Below the pieces are notes generated by a model. That model saw only the letters and a program-made list of their open reading frames with translations. It made no database searches and was not told the DNA's origin. Both the position numbers and the translations under genes were made by a program. This document shows positions 34,701 to 42,906 of a stretch of 64,000 bases of DNA, in pieces. How positions within the stretch are numbered: the stretch's first letter is position 1; every line of letters starts with the position of its first letter. The DNA is from Spirosoma pollinicola (GTDB lineage Bacteria; Bacteroidota; Bacteroidia; Cytophagales; Spirosomataceae), in contig NZ_CP025096.1 in the NCBI RefSeq assembly GCF_002831565.1, forward strand, positions 1,054,001 to 1,118,000. The letters are read 5' to 3'.

Positions 34701-34920
34701 GAAAGGTGTAATTTCCGTCGGCATCTGTTGTGGTGCCAAGCGTTGTGCCAACAATCACTACGGTGGTGCCGGGCAGTGCCAGTTTATCCGCGTCTGTTAC
34801 GCGGCCTTTGATTGTGAAGCGAGCGGTCTGCGCAAATACGTTTGTGCAAAACAGCAGGGTTAGGCAAAGTATCCCAAGGAAAGGAACACGTTGCCCAACG
34901 GGTGGGTATTTGTTTGTCAT
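31732..34920 (-). CDS. SusC/RagA-like TonB-dependent outer membrane transporter
   Basis: A 1062-residue outer membrane protein. In order: a signal peptide (to about 31), a carboxypeptidase-D-like domain (about 35-115; FTIKGRVTDADKLALPGTTVV), a plug (about 120-240; VTGSTLSAPKRELGNAIS, then VDGVIVSN and NVINGAAAAAQYGSRAANGVVIITTK) and a beta-barrel ending YQLKLSATF with terminal Phe. It imports a ligand together with SusD using TonB energy. Upstream (34921-35095) is a divergent promoter region shared with the dipeptidyl peptidase gene. No sigma-factor gene adjoins, so regulation is unclear. Confidence 0.93.
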   Translation of the reverse strand: MTNKYPPVGQRVPFLGILCLTLLFCTNVFAQTARFTIKGRVTDADKLALPGTTVVIVGTTLGTTTDADGNYTFPVTLKPGPVTVAFTAIGYETLRQNTTLGNADEVTINAQLVAATTNLDEVVVTGSTLSAPKRELGNAISTIKATDLQQTGSGNLINSLQGKVPGAQITQNSGDPAGGISIRLRGIKSLVGSSDPLYVVDGVIVSNASTNVSQLAIANDVGNANVGQNRLSDINPDDIATLNVINGAAAAAQYGSRAANGVVIITTKRGQSGKAQVTFSTSFNVNELRKSVPVNTYGKQFGFAALRLYPIGGISAAQIAANPGTTTTSIYRDGTNTPLATNLVDVQRYNYFDQIFRTGYGTDNNLSVSGGRDNTQYYVSFGYLKNEGIIKGTDFTRYNLRARIDQRLASWAKISVGLSYINSLSNEKANGNVFYSPINSVNITNNIYDITKRDAAGNLQAVEPTRVNPLSTIEDMKFSQSVSRTINSLQLNLTPLKGLSIDYIVGVDAYSQFGKNYIRPYPYQAVAGLPAARYPGGFAATATNQSLQFNNDLNAQYEHQFNDKFKINSAIGYSYQYFQADYSYNSGQNLAPFIETVNGASSTTLGVAYNLDRFSLSGLFAQATFGYKNLAFITGAVRRDQSSKFSTSQTNQYYPKVSGSFIVSDLDFWKNISGGNAFNSLKLRASYGEAGNLSGIGSYARFYQFSPVAFLGKNTITPGTQLANPEVQPERMAELEGGADLSFLSGRIGLGITAYHQKITNLVVNRTLAPTTGGTSIVNNVGSMENKGFEIVLDATPIKTKNLSWDVTFIYNQNRNKVLDLGGLPIINPDASSASGTPVNLIVGQPVGVFYGTAYARNTDGTLLLSPSGFPQSERASAQANGAIDYTPARNSDGTLDVTKPTANVIIGNPNPKWTGSFSTNLAYKKLNLHVLLDMVQGVDVFNADKRTRQGVGLGDYAEQELRGTLTRGYIFGIYNTQEFRVDKGSYTKLREVSLSYTLPTFVKAISRLTLSAVGRNLYSWDKYTGFDPETNAGGNNDLLRGIDFGNVPIPRTYQLKLSATF

Positions 34921-35059
34921 AAGTGAAGAAATTTGGTAGGTGTTATCAAATTGTTAAAAAAATTAACGTCGAAATATACCGCTAAAATGATCTTCTAGGC
35001 TACCGTTCATCATCAATTGCCAGGGTTTGACAAGAACTAATGAATTCTTACTTTTTTAG

Positions 35060-35067
35060 TAAATTTG
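35060..35067 (+). promoter_or_regulatory. -7 element for the dipeptidyl peptidase gene
   Basis: TAAATTTG fits the Bacteroidota -7 consensus TAnnTTTG, 28 bases before the start codon. No TTTG at the usual -33 spacing was found. Confidence 0.45.
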
Positions 35068-35095
35068 AATCTTAGATAAGTTCTATATATACTTC

Positions 35096-37330
35096 ATGAT
35101 CAATCAAACTCTTTCTAGATGGCTGCTGGGTATTGCCATCCTGCTGGCGCACCTGGCCACTGCTCAACAAGCTAAACAACGCTATACGAATCTTCAACAG
35201 GCGCTATCGTCTGGTCGGGAGTTAGCCGGATCTGCCGGGCCACGTTCTGTAAACTGGATTGAAGGCGGCAGCAAATTCTCCTTCATCGACGGGCAGAACA
35301 TCAAAACGCTTTCACCAAAAGATCAAAAGGAAGACGTCGTTTTTGATGGCAGTCACCTAAAATTTCCCGGTACCGACAAGCCGTTTTCGTACGGCTCGTT
35401 TCAATGGTCGAAAGACTCGAAGAATATTCTGTTTCAAGCTAATTTTCGGCCGGTCTACCGGCGGTCGGGGGTGTCGGATTATTATGTGTATGCGGTTGCC
35501 GACAAGAGCCTGAAACTCGTGGCCAAAGATGCACAAACCGCCGAACTGGCTCCCGATGGCAGTAAAGTCGGTTACGAGCGGGGTGGCAATCTGTTTGTTT
35601 TTGATTTTTCGACACAGAAAGAAATGCAACTGACCGACGATGCGAAAGCCGCTTTCTATAACGGTCGTTTTGGCTGGGCTTATGAAGAGGAATTTGGCCT
35701 GGCGCAGGCCTGGGACTGGTCGCCGGACAGTAAGTTCATCGCTTTCTGGCAGTCCGACGAGCGGAAGGTGCCGATTTACAAACTAACGGATTACAAAGGG
35801 TTCGATGAGAAATTCGACTCACTGCCGTACCCACGTGTTGGCGATCAGAATCCAATAGTGCGCATTGGCGTTATCGAGATCGCGAACAAAGCCAAACAAT
35901 GGATGAAGGTCGATCTAGGTCGCGACGGCGAACCGGACGGCTACATTCCGCGCATCTACTGGACATCGCAGGAAGGCCAGTTAGCTTTGATGCATTTAAA
36001 CCGCAAACAGAACCATCTGCGGCTATTTATGGCAAATGCCCGCACAGGCGATGCCAAACAGATTATGGAGGAAAAATCAACGACCTGGGTCGATGTATTT
36101 GATTTCTTTGCGGGTATCAATCACCTGATCTATTTTCCGGCGGGTGTTCAGGAGTTTTACTGGGTATCAGATCGCGATGGTTTTGCCCACTTATATCGCT
36201 ACGATTACACGGGTAAATTGCTTAATGCGGTTACAAGTGGTAAGTGGGAGGTAAGCTACGTTCATCACATCGATCCGAAAACGAAGAAGGTGTATTTCAC
36301 GTCGACCGAAGCATCACCGCTGGAACGGCAGCTATTTGTTATTGACGTAGATGGCAGAAATAAGCGTCGGCTCACCACTGTTCCCGGTAGGCACGCCGTC
36401 AATTTCTCGCCCAATGGCCAGTATTTTATTGACCGTTACTCAAACGTGTCAACACCTACGCAGGTGGAACTACGCGACACAAAAGGGCAACTTATTAAAA
36501 CCCTAGAAACTAATACTAAAGTAAAGGATTATCTGGCCGGTCATGAGTTTGCACCCAAGGAATTAAGCAGCTTTACTACCTCCGATGGACAGCAAATAGA
36601 CATTTCGATCATCAAGCCACTCAACTTCGATCCCACAAAAAAATACCCAGTCATGCTGGATATTTACGGCGGGCCGGGAGCGCAGTCAGTCTATAATGAG
36701 TTTTCGGCATCGGCCTGGCATCAGTGGCTGGCGCAAACGGGCTACATTGTGGTTGGCGTAAACAACCGGGGCAGCGGAGGCTACGGCCGTGAATTTGAAA
36801 AAGTTGTTTATGAGAAACTAGGGAAGTACGAGAGCCTGGATTTTGCTGAAACGGCGGCTTATTTAGCTAAGCAGCCGTGGGTCGATGCGAACCGTATGGC
36901 GATTCGCGGGCACAGCTACGGCGGCTATATGAGTAGCTATACCATGCTTACCCACCCCGGCGTGTTCAAAGTCTCGCTCGTGGGCGCACCCGTTACGGAC
37001 TGGCGGCTCTATGACTCCATCTATACCGAACGATACATGGGTTTGATTCCCGAAAATGAAGAGAAATACAAAGCCAGCGCAGTAACGACCTATGCAAAGA
37101 ATCTAGCTGGAAAAATGTTCATAGCCCACTCGACAATGGACGAAAACGTCCACGTTCGGAATACGTTTCAACTAATGAACGCGCTTGAAGATGCCGGAAA
37201 AGATGCTGATCTGAGGATATATCCACCCGGTACTCACGGTGTAGCTTACAGCTCAGGGACGCAGCTACTGTTGTTTCAGCAGTATACCAGTTACCTGGAA
37301 ACGAATTTGAAAGGTAGCCCAGTAAATTAA
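35096..37330 (+). CDS. dipeptidyl peptidase IV-family serine peptidase (S9)
   Basis: A 744-residue periplasmic enzyme with a signal peptide (to about 24), an eight-bladed beta-propeller (about 40-480) and an alpha/beta hydrolase domain (about 490-744). The propeller holds the double-Glu motif YEEEFG used by DPP IV to bind the free N-terminus. The nucleophile is S607 in GHSYGGY; the Asp lies in STMDENVH near 682 and the His in GTHGVAY near 714. It cuts dipeptides, typically X-Pro, from peptides. It is divergent from the susC gene. Confidence 0.93.
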   Translation: MINQTLSRWLLGIAILLAHLATAQQAKQRYTNLQQALSSGRELAGSAGPRSVNWIEGGSKFSFIDGQNIKTLSPKDQKEDVVFDGSHLKFPGTDKPFSYGSFQWSKDSKNILFQANFRPVYRRSGVSDYYVYAVADKSLKLVAKDAQTAELAPDGSKVGYERGGNLFVFDFSTQKEMQLTDDAKAAFYNGRFGWAYEEEFGLAQAWDWSPDSKFIAFWQSDERKVPIYKLTDYKGFDEKFDSLPYPRVGDQNPIVRIGVIEIANKAKQWMKVDLGRDGEPDGYIPRIYWTSQEGQLALMHLNRKQNHLRLFMANARTGDAKQIMEEKSTTWVDVFDFFAGINHLIYFPAGVQEFYWVSDRDGFAHLYRYDYTGKLLNAVTSGKWEVSYVHHIDPKTKKVYFTSTEASPLERQLFVIDVDGRNKRRLTTVPGRHAVNFSPNGQYFIDRYSNVSTPTQVELRDTKGQLIKTLETNTKVKDYLAGHEFAPKELSSFTTSDGQQIDISIIKPLNFDPTKKYPVMLDIYGGPGAQSVYNEFSASAWHQWLAQTGYIVVGVNNRGSGGYGREFEKVVYEKLGKYESLDFAETAAYLAKQPWVDANRMAIRGHSYGGYMSSYTMLTHPGVFKVSLVGAPVTDWRLYDSIYTERYMGLIPENEEKYKASAVTTYAKNLAGKMFIAHSTMDENVHVRNTFQLMNALEDAGKDADLRIYPPGTHGVAYSSGTQLLLFQQYTSYLETNLKGSPVN

Positions 37331-37339
37331 GGCGCTTCC

Positions 37340-37387
37340 AAAGCGAAAACACCCAGTTCACCACAGCTTTTTGGATATTTTCGCTTT
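37340..37387. terminator. hairpin terminator after the DPP gene
   Basis: AAAGCGAAAA (37340-37349) pairs with TTTTCGCTTT (37378-37387) and a T-run continues to 37390. The gene's stop codon is at 37330. Confidence 0.6.
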
Positions 37388-37655
37388 TTTGTTTCCTGCG
37401 TTTTTGCCGCTAAAAGTTTAATGAGCTCTCAGGCAGGAATGTGATTTTCCTAAAATTTTTTCTAAAAATTTAGGAAAATCACAAGTATGTAAAAGTACTA
37501 TTAATCAATTACTTGTGTATTTATATCTATATTCTATAGTTAATCTAGGGTATATACTTAGGTAAAATACTGTTGAACAAAATTGTTTTGTGGTAGTTCA
37601 GAACGATTAACATGCTTATCAATACAAAAGTATACTGCACAAAACATCATTCGTT
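37388..37655. other. AT-rich intergenic region with a 14-bp palindrome
   Basis: Arms 37441-37454 and 37469-37482 (GTGATTTTCCTAAA and its complement) form a perfect stem with a U/A-rich loop. The remaining very AT-rich text to 37655 probably holds the promoter of the small secreted protein. No ORF is supported. Confidence 0.5.
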
Positions 37656-37970
37656 ATGAAAAAATTAATCATTGCTGCTATTGCATTCCTGGCTGTAGCT
37701 CAGCCAAGCATTGCTCAAGCTGTTCAGGAAGGCAAAGCTGCCAAAAAAGAGATGAAGGCTGAGAAGAAAGTAGCCAAAGCACAGGAATATAAAATGGAAG
37801 CCAGAACTCATAAAGGCTTGGAAGTAAAAGGGATTTCTGATCCAAAAACGAGGATGGCTAAAGCAGACCGTAAAATGGAAAAGGCCGAAAAGAAAGTGCT
37901 GAAAGGAGAAGCTAAAGAACTAAAAGCTGTTGCAAAAGAAAAAAAGAAAGAAGGGGCTGGGGTTAACTAA
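37656..37970 (+). CDS. small secreted Lys/Ala-rich helical protein
   Basis: A 104-residue protein with a clear signal peptide (MKKLIIAAIAFLAVAQPSIAQ). The mature part is highly basic, rich in Lys, Ala and Glu, with repeating K-A-E-K words (KAAKKEMKAEKKVAKAQ, KADRKMEKAEKKVLKGEAKELK) that predict long charged helices. No family recognised. The histone-like composition could bind nucleic acid or polyanions, but export argues for an envelope role. It has an AT-rich promoter region and its own terminator. Confidence 0.7.
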   Translation: MKKLIIAAIAFLAVAQPSIAQAVQEGKAAKKEMKAEKKVAKAQEYKMEARTHKGLEVKGISDPKTRMAKADRKMEKAEKKVLKGEAKELKAVAKEKKKEGAGVN

Positions 37971-37984
37971 GGCCAAAAAACTGT

Positions 37985-38069
37985 AAGACGACGATTGCAC
38001 AATTATCGTCGTACATTCATTCACACACGAAGAACGGGCTTGAGGTAAATATATCTTAAGCCCGTTCAT
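37985..38069. terminator. two hairpins between convergent genes
   Basis: The first is ACGACGAT..ATCGTCGT (about 37985-38010). The second is GAACGGGCTT..AAGCCCGTTC (about 38031-38067), followed by ATTTT. They separate the small secreted protein gene from ruvA and can serve both strands. Confidence 0.6.
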
Positions 38070-38079
38070 TTTATAATCA

Positions 38080-38673
38080 CTACTGACGTAAAGCCCGCCG
38101 AATAACGTCTTCGACACTCAGAGCTGGGTCAGCTTTTAGTGCGTCATCGACACTTTTCTCAGCCGTTGCTTTAGGGAAGCCCAAAGCAACAAGGGCGGCC
38201 ATTGACTCTTCCCGAATGGGGTTTGCAGCTGGTTGCTGGCGGTAACTTGGGCCATCGGGAACAACACCCGATTTCTTCATCTTATCGCGCAGTTCGAGAA
38301 TGATCCGTTGCGCCGTTTTTGCACCAATGCCTTTAATAGCCTGTACTGCCCGGACGTTTTCGCCCAGAATAGCCAGTCGTAAGTCGCCCGGCTGCATGGC
38401 AGAAAGCATGCCCAACGCTGTATTTGGCCCAACACCCGACACACCAATCAGATCCAGAAACAGACTTTTTTCATCGGCGTTGGCAAAACCATAAAGAGCC
38501 TGTAAATCTTCGCGAAAAAGATGGTGAATAAACAATTTGATTCGGTCGCCACCGCCCGGCAGAACAGCATACGTTTGGAGAGATATATGAACCGAATAAC
38601 CCACGCCATGTACGTCTATTATGGCGTAGGCAGGTTCTTTATAGGACAGAATTCCGTCTAAATAAGCAATCAT
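38080..38673 (-). CDS. ruvA: Holliday junction DNA helicase subunit RuvA
   Basis: A 197-residue DNA-binding subunit of the RuvAB branch-migration motor, which tetramerises on Holliday junctions. Domain I (about 1-62) begins MIAYLDGILSYKEP. Domain II (about 65-140) has the two helix-hairpin-helix motifs, LIGVSGVGPNTALGML and IKGIGAKTAQRII. Domain III (about 150-197), which contacts RuvB, ends SVEDVIRRALRQ. Length is normal. ruvB and ruvC are not adjacent. Confidence 0.95.
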   Translation of the reverse strand: MIAYLDGILSYKEPAYAIIDVHGVGYSVHISLQTYAVLPGGGDRIKLFIHHLFREDLQALYGFANADEKSLFLDLIGVSGVGPNTALGMLSAMQPGDLRLAILGENVRAVQAIKGIGAKTAQRIILELRDKMKKSGVVPDGPSYRQQPAANPIREESMAALVALGFPKATAEKSVDDALKADPALSVEDVIRRALRQ

Positions 38674-38724
38674 TCGTTAACTGAAAAAGCTTGTTTTTAA
38701 GGTAGTTATAGAGAGTAAAGATAC

Positions 38725-38760
38725 AAAAAACCCACGACATTTTAGGTGAAATGTCGTGGG
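38725..38760 (-). terminator. intrinsic terminator for the coiled-coil protein gene
   Basis: CCCACGACATTT (38731-38742) pairs with its exact complement (38749-38760), and on the minus strand a six-T run follows. It is 20 bases after the stop codon. Confidence 0.8.
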
Positions 38761-38780
38761 TTCATCAGGCTGTTGGGAAG

Positions 38781-39215
38781 CTATTTTAAGCGCTCCTGTA
38801 AGAGCTTGAAAATGGCTTTTACGTCCTGTTGCATTTCATCTTGCCGAGCTTCTATCCGTATCTGTCCTTCTTTTAAAGACGTTACATCCGCTTTTAATTC
38901 GGCTACATCTGTTTTTAGTTCAGCTACATCTGTCTTCAGTTCAGCTACATCTGTTTTTAGTTCAGCTACGTCTGTTTTTAGTTCAGCTACGTCTTCGGCT
39001 ATTTGGCTGGTTCGTTCTTCCAGCAGGTCAACCTTTATTTCCAATCGACTAAGACGTTGAAGGACGACTGTAACCTGCTCGCGGGTGTCAGTAACGTAAT
39101 CAACTATTTTGCCAATTTGAAAAATAATGCGTCCCTGTGTTCGAACAACGTCGGCTAGAACGGGCTCGATTTGATCTAATCGCTGGTCTGATGTCATGGC
39201 GGGCTTAGTAGTCAT
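38781..39215 (-). CDS. coiled-coil protein with heptad-repeat expansion
   Basis: A 144-residue, largely helical protein. Residues about 70-112 contain five near-identical seven-residue units (AELKTDV), a perfect heptad pattern with hydrophobic a/d positions, so a long coiled coil is expected. The flanks (QRLDQIEPVLADVVRTQGRII and RIEARQDEMQQDVKAIFKLLQERL) continue it. No signal peptide or membrane segment is seen. Function unknown. The repeat region is built from 21-base tandem units and its length may vary between strains. Confidence 0.7.
   Translation of the reverse strand: MTTKPAMTSDQRLDQIEPVLADVVRTQGRIIFQIGKIVDYVTDTREQVTVVLQRLSRLEIKVDLLEERTSQIAEDVAELKTDVAELKTDVAELKTDVAELKTDVAELKADVTSLKEGQIRIEARQDEMQQDVKAIFKLLQERLK
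38882..38994. repeat. 21-bp tandem repeat within the coiled-coil gene
   Basis: About five copies of a 21-base unit (GCTACATCTGTTTTTAGTTC plus A) with few substitutions, each coding for one heptad on the minus strand. Confidence 0.85.
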
Positions 39216-39257
39216 GTGAGTCTGGCAAATTAGACGTTTCGAACAACATTAAGTTAC

Positions 39258-40874
39258 TTAGCCTACAATTAACTTTTGTCCCGGCCGGAGGGAATTACTT
39301 TGAATATGGTTCATTTTCTTGAGCTGATCAATCGTCAGGTCGTATCGTTGAACAATGTTCCAGAGCGTGTCGCCACTTTGTACCCGGTGATAGCGAGGTT
39401 TGTAGTGTTTCGATTTAGCAATTGCCTCTGCTTTTTTACGACCTTTCACCGTGCCCTGATCAGCCAAGCGTTCAGCGCGTGTTTCCGCTACTTCTTTCAG
39501 TATAACCAGTTTCTGACCGCGCTGAATTTTCGTGGATTTAAGATGATTCCAACGTTTTATGTCGTAAAGCTCAACATGGTATCGATCGGCAATATCACCA
39601 AGATTATCTCCTTTTCTAACGACATATGTTTGCTTCTTCGGCTTGCGCAGTACAACCGTTTCAATATCCTCTTCTGGTTCATCAGCCGATTCTGCTATGG
39701 CAAGCTTGGAGGCCAGTTTAGTGGATTTCCCCCCTGCTTTCTCCGCGGCAACCATTTCTTCGGTTGGCGTTTCGTCAAGGTTCATATGCGCCAATGGGTT
39801 GCGACCCAGTGCATTCCAGGCACCCATTGTGTCATTGCCATAGCGAATGTCTTCGGCATTAGCCAGTAGTATATGCTCCATAACGCCGGGTCGTTGTCTT
39901 GCCGAATCAAGAATGGCCCGACGACGATTGGCGAAATAGCCATATTGCTGATGAGGAACTCGCAACGGGTACCGGTTTGTGTACTCAGGCAGGATGGTCG
40001 TTGTAATGGCCGGATTCATCTTTTGCAAATCGGCCAGCGGCATCGTGCTGTGTTTGGCAAACGTTTCGAGGTTGAAATAACCACTAACCTGAATGGTGTC
40101 GTGCGGAATGGGATACTCGTAGGTTTCGGCAACGATGCCATGGTCATCCGCATGGTTCATCAGATACATGAACGCCACAAACTGCGGCACATAACCCCGG
40201 GTCTCTTTTGGTAACGCATCGTAAATGGTATAAAACGAATCACCGCCAGACCGGCGCATAGCTCGTTTAACCGCGTTTGGTCCACAATTGTAGGCAGCCA
40301 GTGCCAGTTCCCAATCGCCAAAAATATTATATAAATCGCGGAGGTATTTGCAGGCAGCTTCGGTTGCCTTGACGGGGTCCATCCGCTCATCTATATAATC
40401 GTCCTGATACAAACGCAGGTCACGACCGGTACCGGGCATAATTTGCCAGAGCCCTCCTGCGCCAGCATGGGAAATAGCGCGCGGATTTAACGCAGATTCA
40501 ACAATGGATAAGTATTTGATTTCGTCCGGGAGGCCATATTGCGCCAATACGCGCTCATAGAGTGGAAAGAAAAGCGGCATTCTCTCCAGCATTGTCTTGG
40601 TGGTGCTGGCTTTGCGGAAGGTAAAATAATCCACATAAGCCTGTACGGCTTTGTGGTAGTTTAGCGGAATGTTTTTCTGCAACTTTGCCAGTCGTTCGCG
40701 TAGTAAGCTGTCGGGTACCGTTGGCACGACGGCAATGGTATCTTTTTTAACGATAATACTATCCTGTTGAATCGTCGTTTTGGTTCGGCCAGGCATAGCA
40801 TGAGCCACTGTCAGCAGACCCATTACCACGCTCAACAGCCCCATTCTCAGCAGGCTACGGTTAATGTAGTTCAT
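39258..40874 (-). CDS. membrane-bound lytic murein transglycosylase with two LysM domains (MltD-like)
   Basis: A 538-residue exported cell-wall enzyme that cuts peptidoglycan between MurNAc and GlcNAc, leaving 1,6-anhydro ends. A signal peptide (about 1-27) is followed by an SLT domain (about 95-230) with the catalytic Glu in SIVESALNPRA, then GAGGLWQIMPGT and LAAYNCGPNAVKRA. Two LysM modules that bind glycan lie at about 416-460 (TYVVRKGDNLGDIADRYHV) and 493-537 (YHRVQSGDTLWNIVQRYDL). The architecture matches MltD. Confidence 0.92.
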   Translation of the reverse strand: MNYINRSLLRMGLLSVVMGLLTVAHAMPGRTKTTIQQDSIIVKKDTIAVVPTVPDSLLRERLAKLQKNIPLNYHKAVQAYVDYFTFRKASTTKTMLERMPLFFPLYERVLAQYGLPDEIKYLSIVESALNPRAISHAGAGGLWQIMPGTGRDLRLYQDDYIDERMDPVKATEAACKYLRDLYNIFGDWELALAAYNCGPNAVKRAMRRSGGDSFYTIYDALPKETRGYVPQFVAFMYLMNHADDHGIVAETYEYPIPHDTIQVSGYFNLETFAKHSTMPLADLQKMNPAITTTILPEYTNRYPLRVPHQQYGYFANRRRAILDSARQRPGVMEHILLANAEDIRYGNDTMGAWNALGRNPLAHMNLDETPTEEMVAAEKAGGKSTKLASKLAIAESADEPEEDIETVVLRKPKKQTYVVRKGDNLGDIADRYHVELYDIKRWNHLKSTKIQRGQKLVILKEVAETRAERLADQGTVKGRKKAEAIAKSKHYKPRYHRVQSGDTLWNIVQRYDLTIDQLKKMNHIQSNSLRPGQKLIVG

Positions 40875-40964
40875 AGAGTTTTCGTTCGGTTAAGTTCGGT
40901 TATTATATTTAGTGTGAGACATGCTGTAGTATACCATTACTGGAAATATGTCATACGTCACATA

Positions 40965-42398
40965 TTATGCATCATACATTTGTTTTGCCAAGGCAACCAA
41001 TGCACCTTCGGCAAAAGGCGGGGCCATCAATTGTAAACCAATGGGTAATCCAGATGCATCTGTACCATTTGGAATGGATATGGCCGGATAACCAATTACG
41101 TTGGCCTGCACCGTAAAAATATCGGCGAGGTACATTTGTAAGGGATAATCCGTTTTCTCGCCTAACCGAAACGCTGGTGTTGGGGTAGTGGGCGATACTA
41201 AAAAGTCATATTTCTCAAACAACTGTTCGGCTTCCTGACGAATCAATCGCCTAACCTGCTGGGCTTTGGTATAGTAAGCGTCATAATAACTGGCACTTAA
41301 TACAAACGTGCCCAGTAAAATCCGCCGACGTACCTCTGCACCAAAGCCTTCAGTACGGCTTTTTTTGTACAACGTCAAAAGATCCAAAGCTGATGTATCT
41401 GCTGATACACTTCTGTAACCATAACGCACTCCGTCGAAGCGCGACAGGTTCGAAGAAGCTTCGGCAGTAGTGAGGATATAATAGGTTGGTAACAGATATT
41501 TAAGGAGCGATATATCGACAGGCTCTACCGTATGCCCTGCGTTCTGAAGGGCATTGATCTTCGCCTGGGTGGCTTCGCGGATGGTTTGGTCAACGCCCGA
41601 ACTTTCGACCCCATCGCGCAGGTAGGCAATGCGAAGTGGCCGATTTGGCAATGTCGCCTGTGTATAGGCAGAGACGGGCTGACTCGAAACGGTACTATCG
41701 AAATCGTCGGCACCCGCCATAATTTCCAGCAAGAGGGCTGCATCATCGACGGTATTAGCAATAGGTCCGATACAGTCAAATGAAGAGGCATAGGCAATTA
41801 GGCCCCAACGGCTAATACGCCCGTAGGTTGGTTTCAGCCCAACTACGCCACAGAAGGCGGCTGGCTGGCGAACCGAGCCACCCGTATCGGAACCGATGCT
41901 GGCTAAACAAAGGCCAGCCTGCACAGCTACAGCCGAGCCACCACTCGACCCGCCCGGCACCCGACTTGTGTCGGCGGCATTGAGAACAGGACCAAAGGAT
42001 GAGTTTTCATTGGATGAGCCCATGGCAAACTCATCGCAGTTTTGCCGACCAATGATAATCACATCTTCGTTGAGCAAACGTTGTACGGCCGTTGCGGTAA
42101 ACTGCGCCGTGAAGTTGTCCAGAATATGGCTCCCCGCCCGAACGCCGTGCCCTGTGTAACTTAAAACATCTTTGATGCCAATGACCATACCTGCCAGGCG
42201 GCCAGCCGTACCATCGGCTATTTTTTGATCGACAGCCTCAGCCTGTTGCCGGGCTTCATCAGCATAAATCTCTGTAAAAGCATTAAGATGGCGATGTTCG
42301 TTAATACGAATGAGGTATTGTTCTACCAGTTGGCGGCAGGTAATTGAGCCGGAATGGATATCGGCCTGAACGGTGGTAAAGCTACGGTAGAAAGTCAA
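40965..42398 (-). CDS. gatA: glutamyl-tRNA(Gln) amidotransferase subunit A / amidase-signature protein
   Basis: A 477-residue amidase-signature enzyme. The Ser-cisSer-Lys triad is visible: Lys in GIKDVLSYTG, and the two Ser in the Gly/Ser-rich GGSSGGSAVAVQAG and GSDTGGSVRQPAAFCG segments. Length and the motif MGSSNENSSFGPVLNA match GatA, which releases ammonia from glutamine to amidate Glu-tRNA(Gln) in the GatCAB complex. Bacteroidota commonly keep gatA apart from gatB and gatC, as here. Another amidase is possible but less likely. Confidence 0.9.
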   Translation of the reverse strand: MTFYRSFTTVQADIHSGSITCRQLVEQYLIRINEHRHLNAFTEIYADEARQQAEAVDQKIADGTAGRLAGMVIGIKDVLSYTGHGVRAGSHILDNFTAQFTATAVQRLLNEDVIIIGRQNCDEFAMGSSNENSSFGPVLNAADTSRVPGGSSGGSAVAVQAGLCLASIGSDTGGSVRQPAAFCGVVGLKPTYGRISRWGLIAYASSFDCIGPIANTVDDAALLLEIMAGADDFDSTVSSQPVSAYTQATLPNRPLRIAYLRDGVESSGVDQTIREATQAKINALQNAGHTVEPVDISLLKYLLPTYYILTTAEASSNLSRFDGVRYGYRSVSADTSALDLLTLYKKSRTEGFGAEVRRRILLGTFVLSASYYDAYYTKAQQVRRLIRQEAEQLFEKYDFLVSPTTPTPAFRLGEKTDYPLQMYLADIFTVQANVIGYPAISIPNGTDASGLPIGLQLMAPPFAEGALVALAKQMYDA

Positions 42399-42436
42399 AA
42401 CAAAGGATGTAAAATAAAACCCCTATAAAGCAGAAA

Positions 42437-42479
42437 CAGACAATCAAGCGGCTCCGGATTGGGGCTGCTTAATTGTCTG
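42437..42479 (-). terminator. hairpin terminator after tatA
   Basis: Arms 42437-42455 and 42462-42479 (CAGACAAT..AAGC..GCTC pairing with GGGCTGCTTAATTGTCTG) form a stem with minor bulges in the gap after tatA. Confidence 0.6.
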
Positions 42480-42496
42480 CCTATAAAAAGACTAGA

Positions 42497-42700
42497 CTAT
42501 TTCTCGGACTCTTTCAGACCTTCTTCGATATTCTCGCGAACGTCTTTGGTAGCGTCTTTGAATTCTTTAATGCCTTTACCAAGTCCCCGAGCGAGTTCGG
42601 GAATCTTTTTAGCGCCGAACAATAGGAGCAATGCAAGGAAGATAAAAATCATCTCCTGGCCGCCCAAACCCATAAATGCCAAAATGCTTGCCAAAATCAT
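42497..42700 (-). CDS. tatA: Sec-independent translocase TatA/TatE-type subunit
   Basis: A 67-residue membrane protein of the twin-arginine translocase. It has one membrane helix (about 5-24), the hinge FGAKKIPELARGLGKG with the conserved Phe-Gly, and an amphipathic charged tail (IKEFKDATKDVRENIEEGLKE). TatA pores carry folded proteins such as the two Tat-type ferritin-like proteins in this window. tatC is not adjacent. Confidence 0.93.
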   Translation of the reverse strand: MILASILAFMGLGGQEMIFIFLALLLLFGAKKIPELARGLGKGIKEFKDATKDVRENIEEGLKESEK

Positions 42701-42906
42701 GTTTCCTGGGATTTGAATGTATGCAAAATTAACAAAACTCTCTCGTACAATCTATTAAAATTCACTGAAACTTACGCAGCAACCGTTCGTTTGGTTTCGA
42801 GCTTTCTGTTTAAAGTTTCAACTGGTACCGGATAGGTTCTGAATTCAGGGGTATAGATAGCAGATAGAGTAACATAACCTTAAACCCTGAACGGCAAACT
42901 TTATAC

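Noticed and set aside
30419-37330. Classical polysaccharide utilisation locus
   Set aside because: SusC and SusD are present but no glycoside hydrolase, polysaccharide lyase or ECF/anti-sigma pair adjoins them; the neighbours are a peptidase and a dehydrogenase.
38882-38994. Tandem repeats resembling a CRISPR array
   Set aside because: Units are contiguous 21-base copies without spacers and lie in frame inside a coding sequence.
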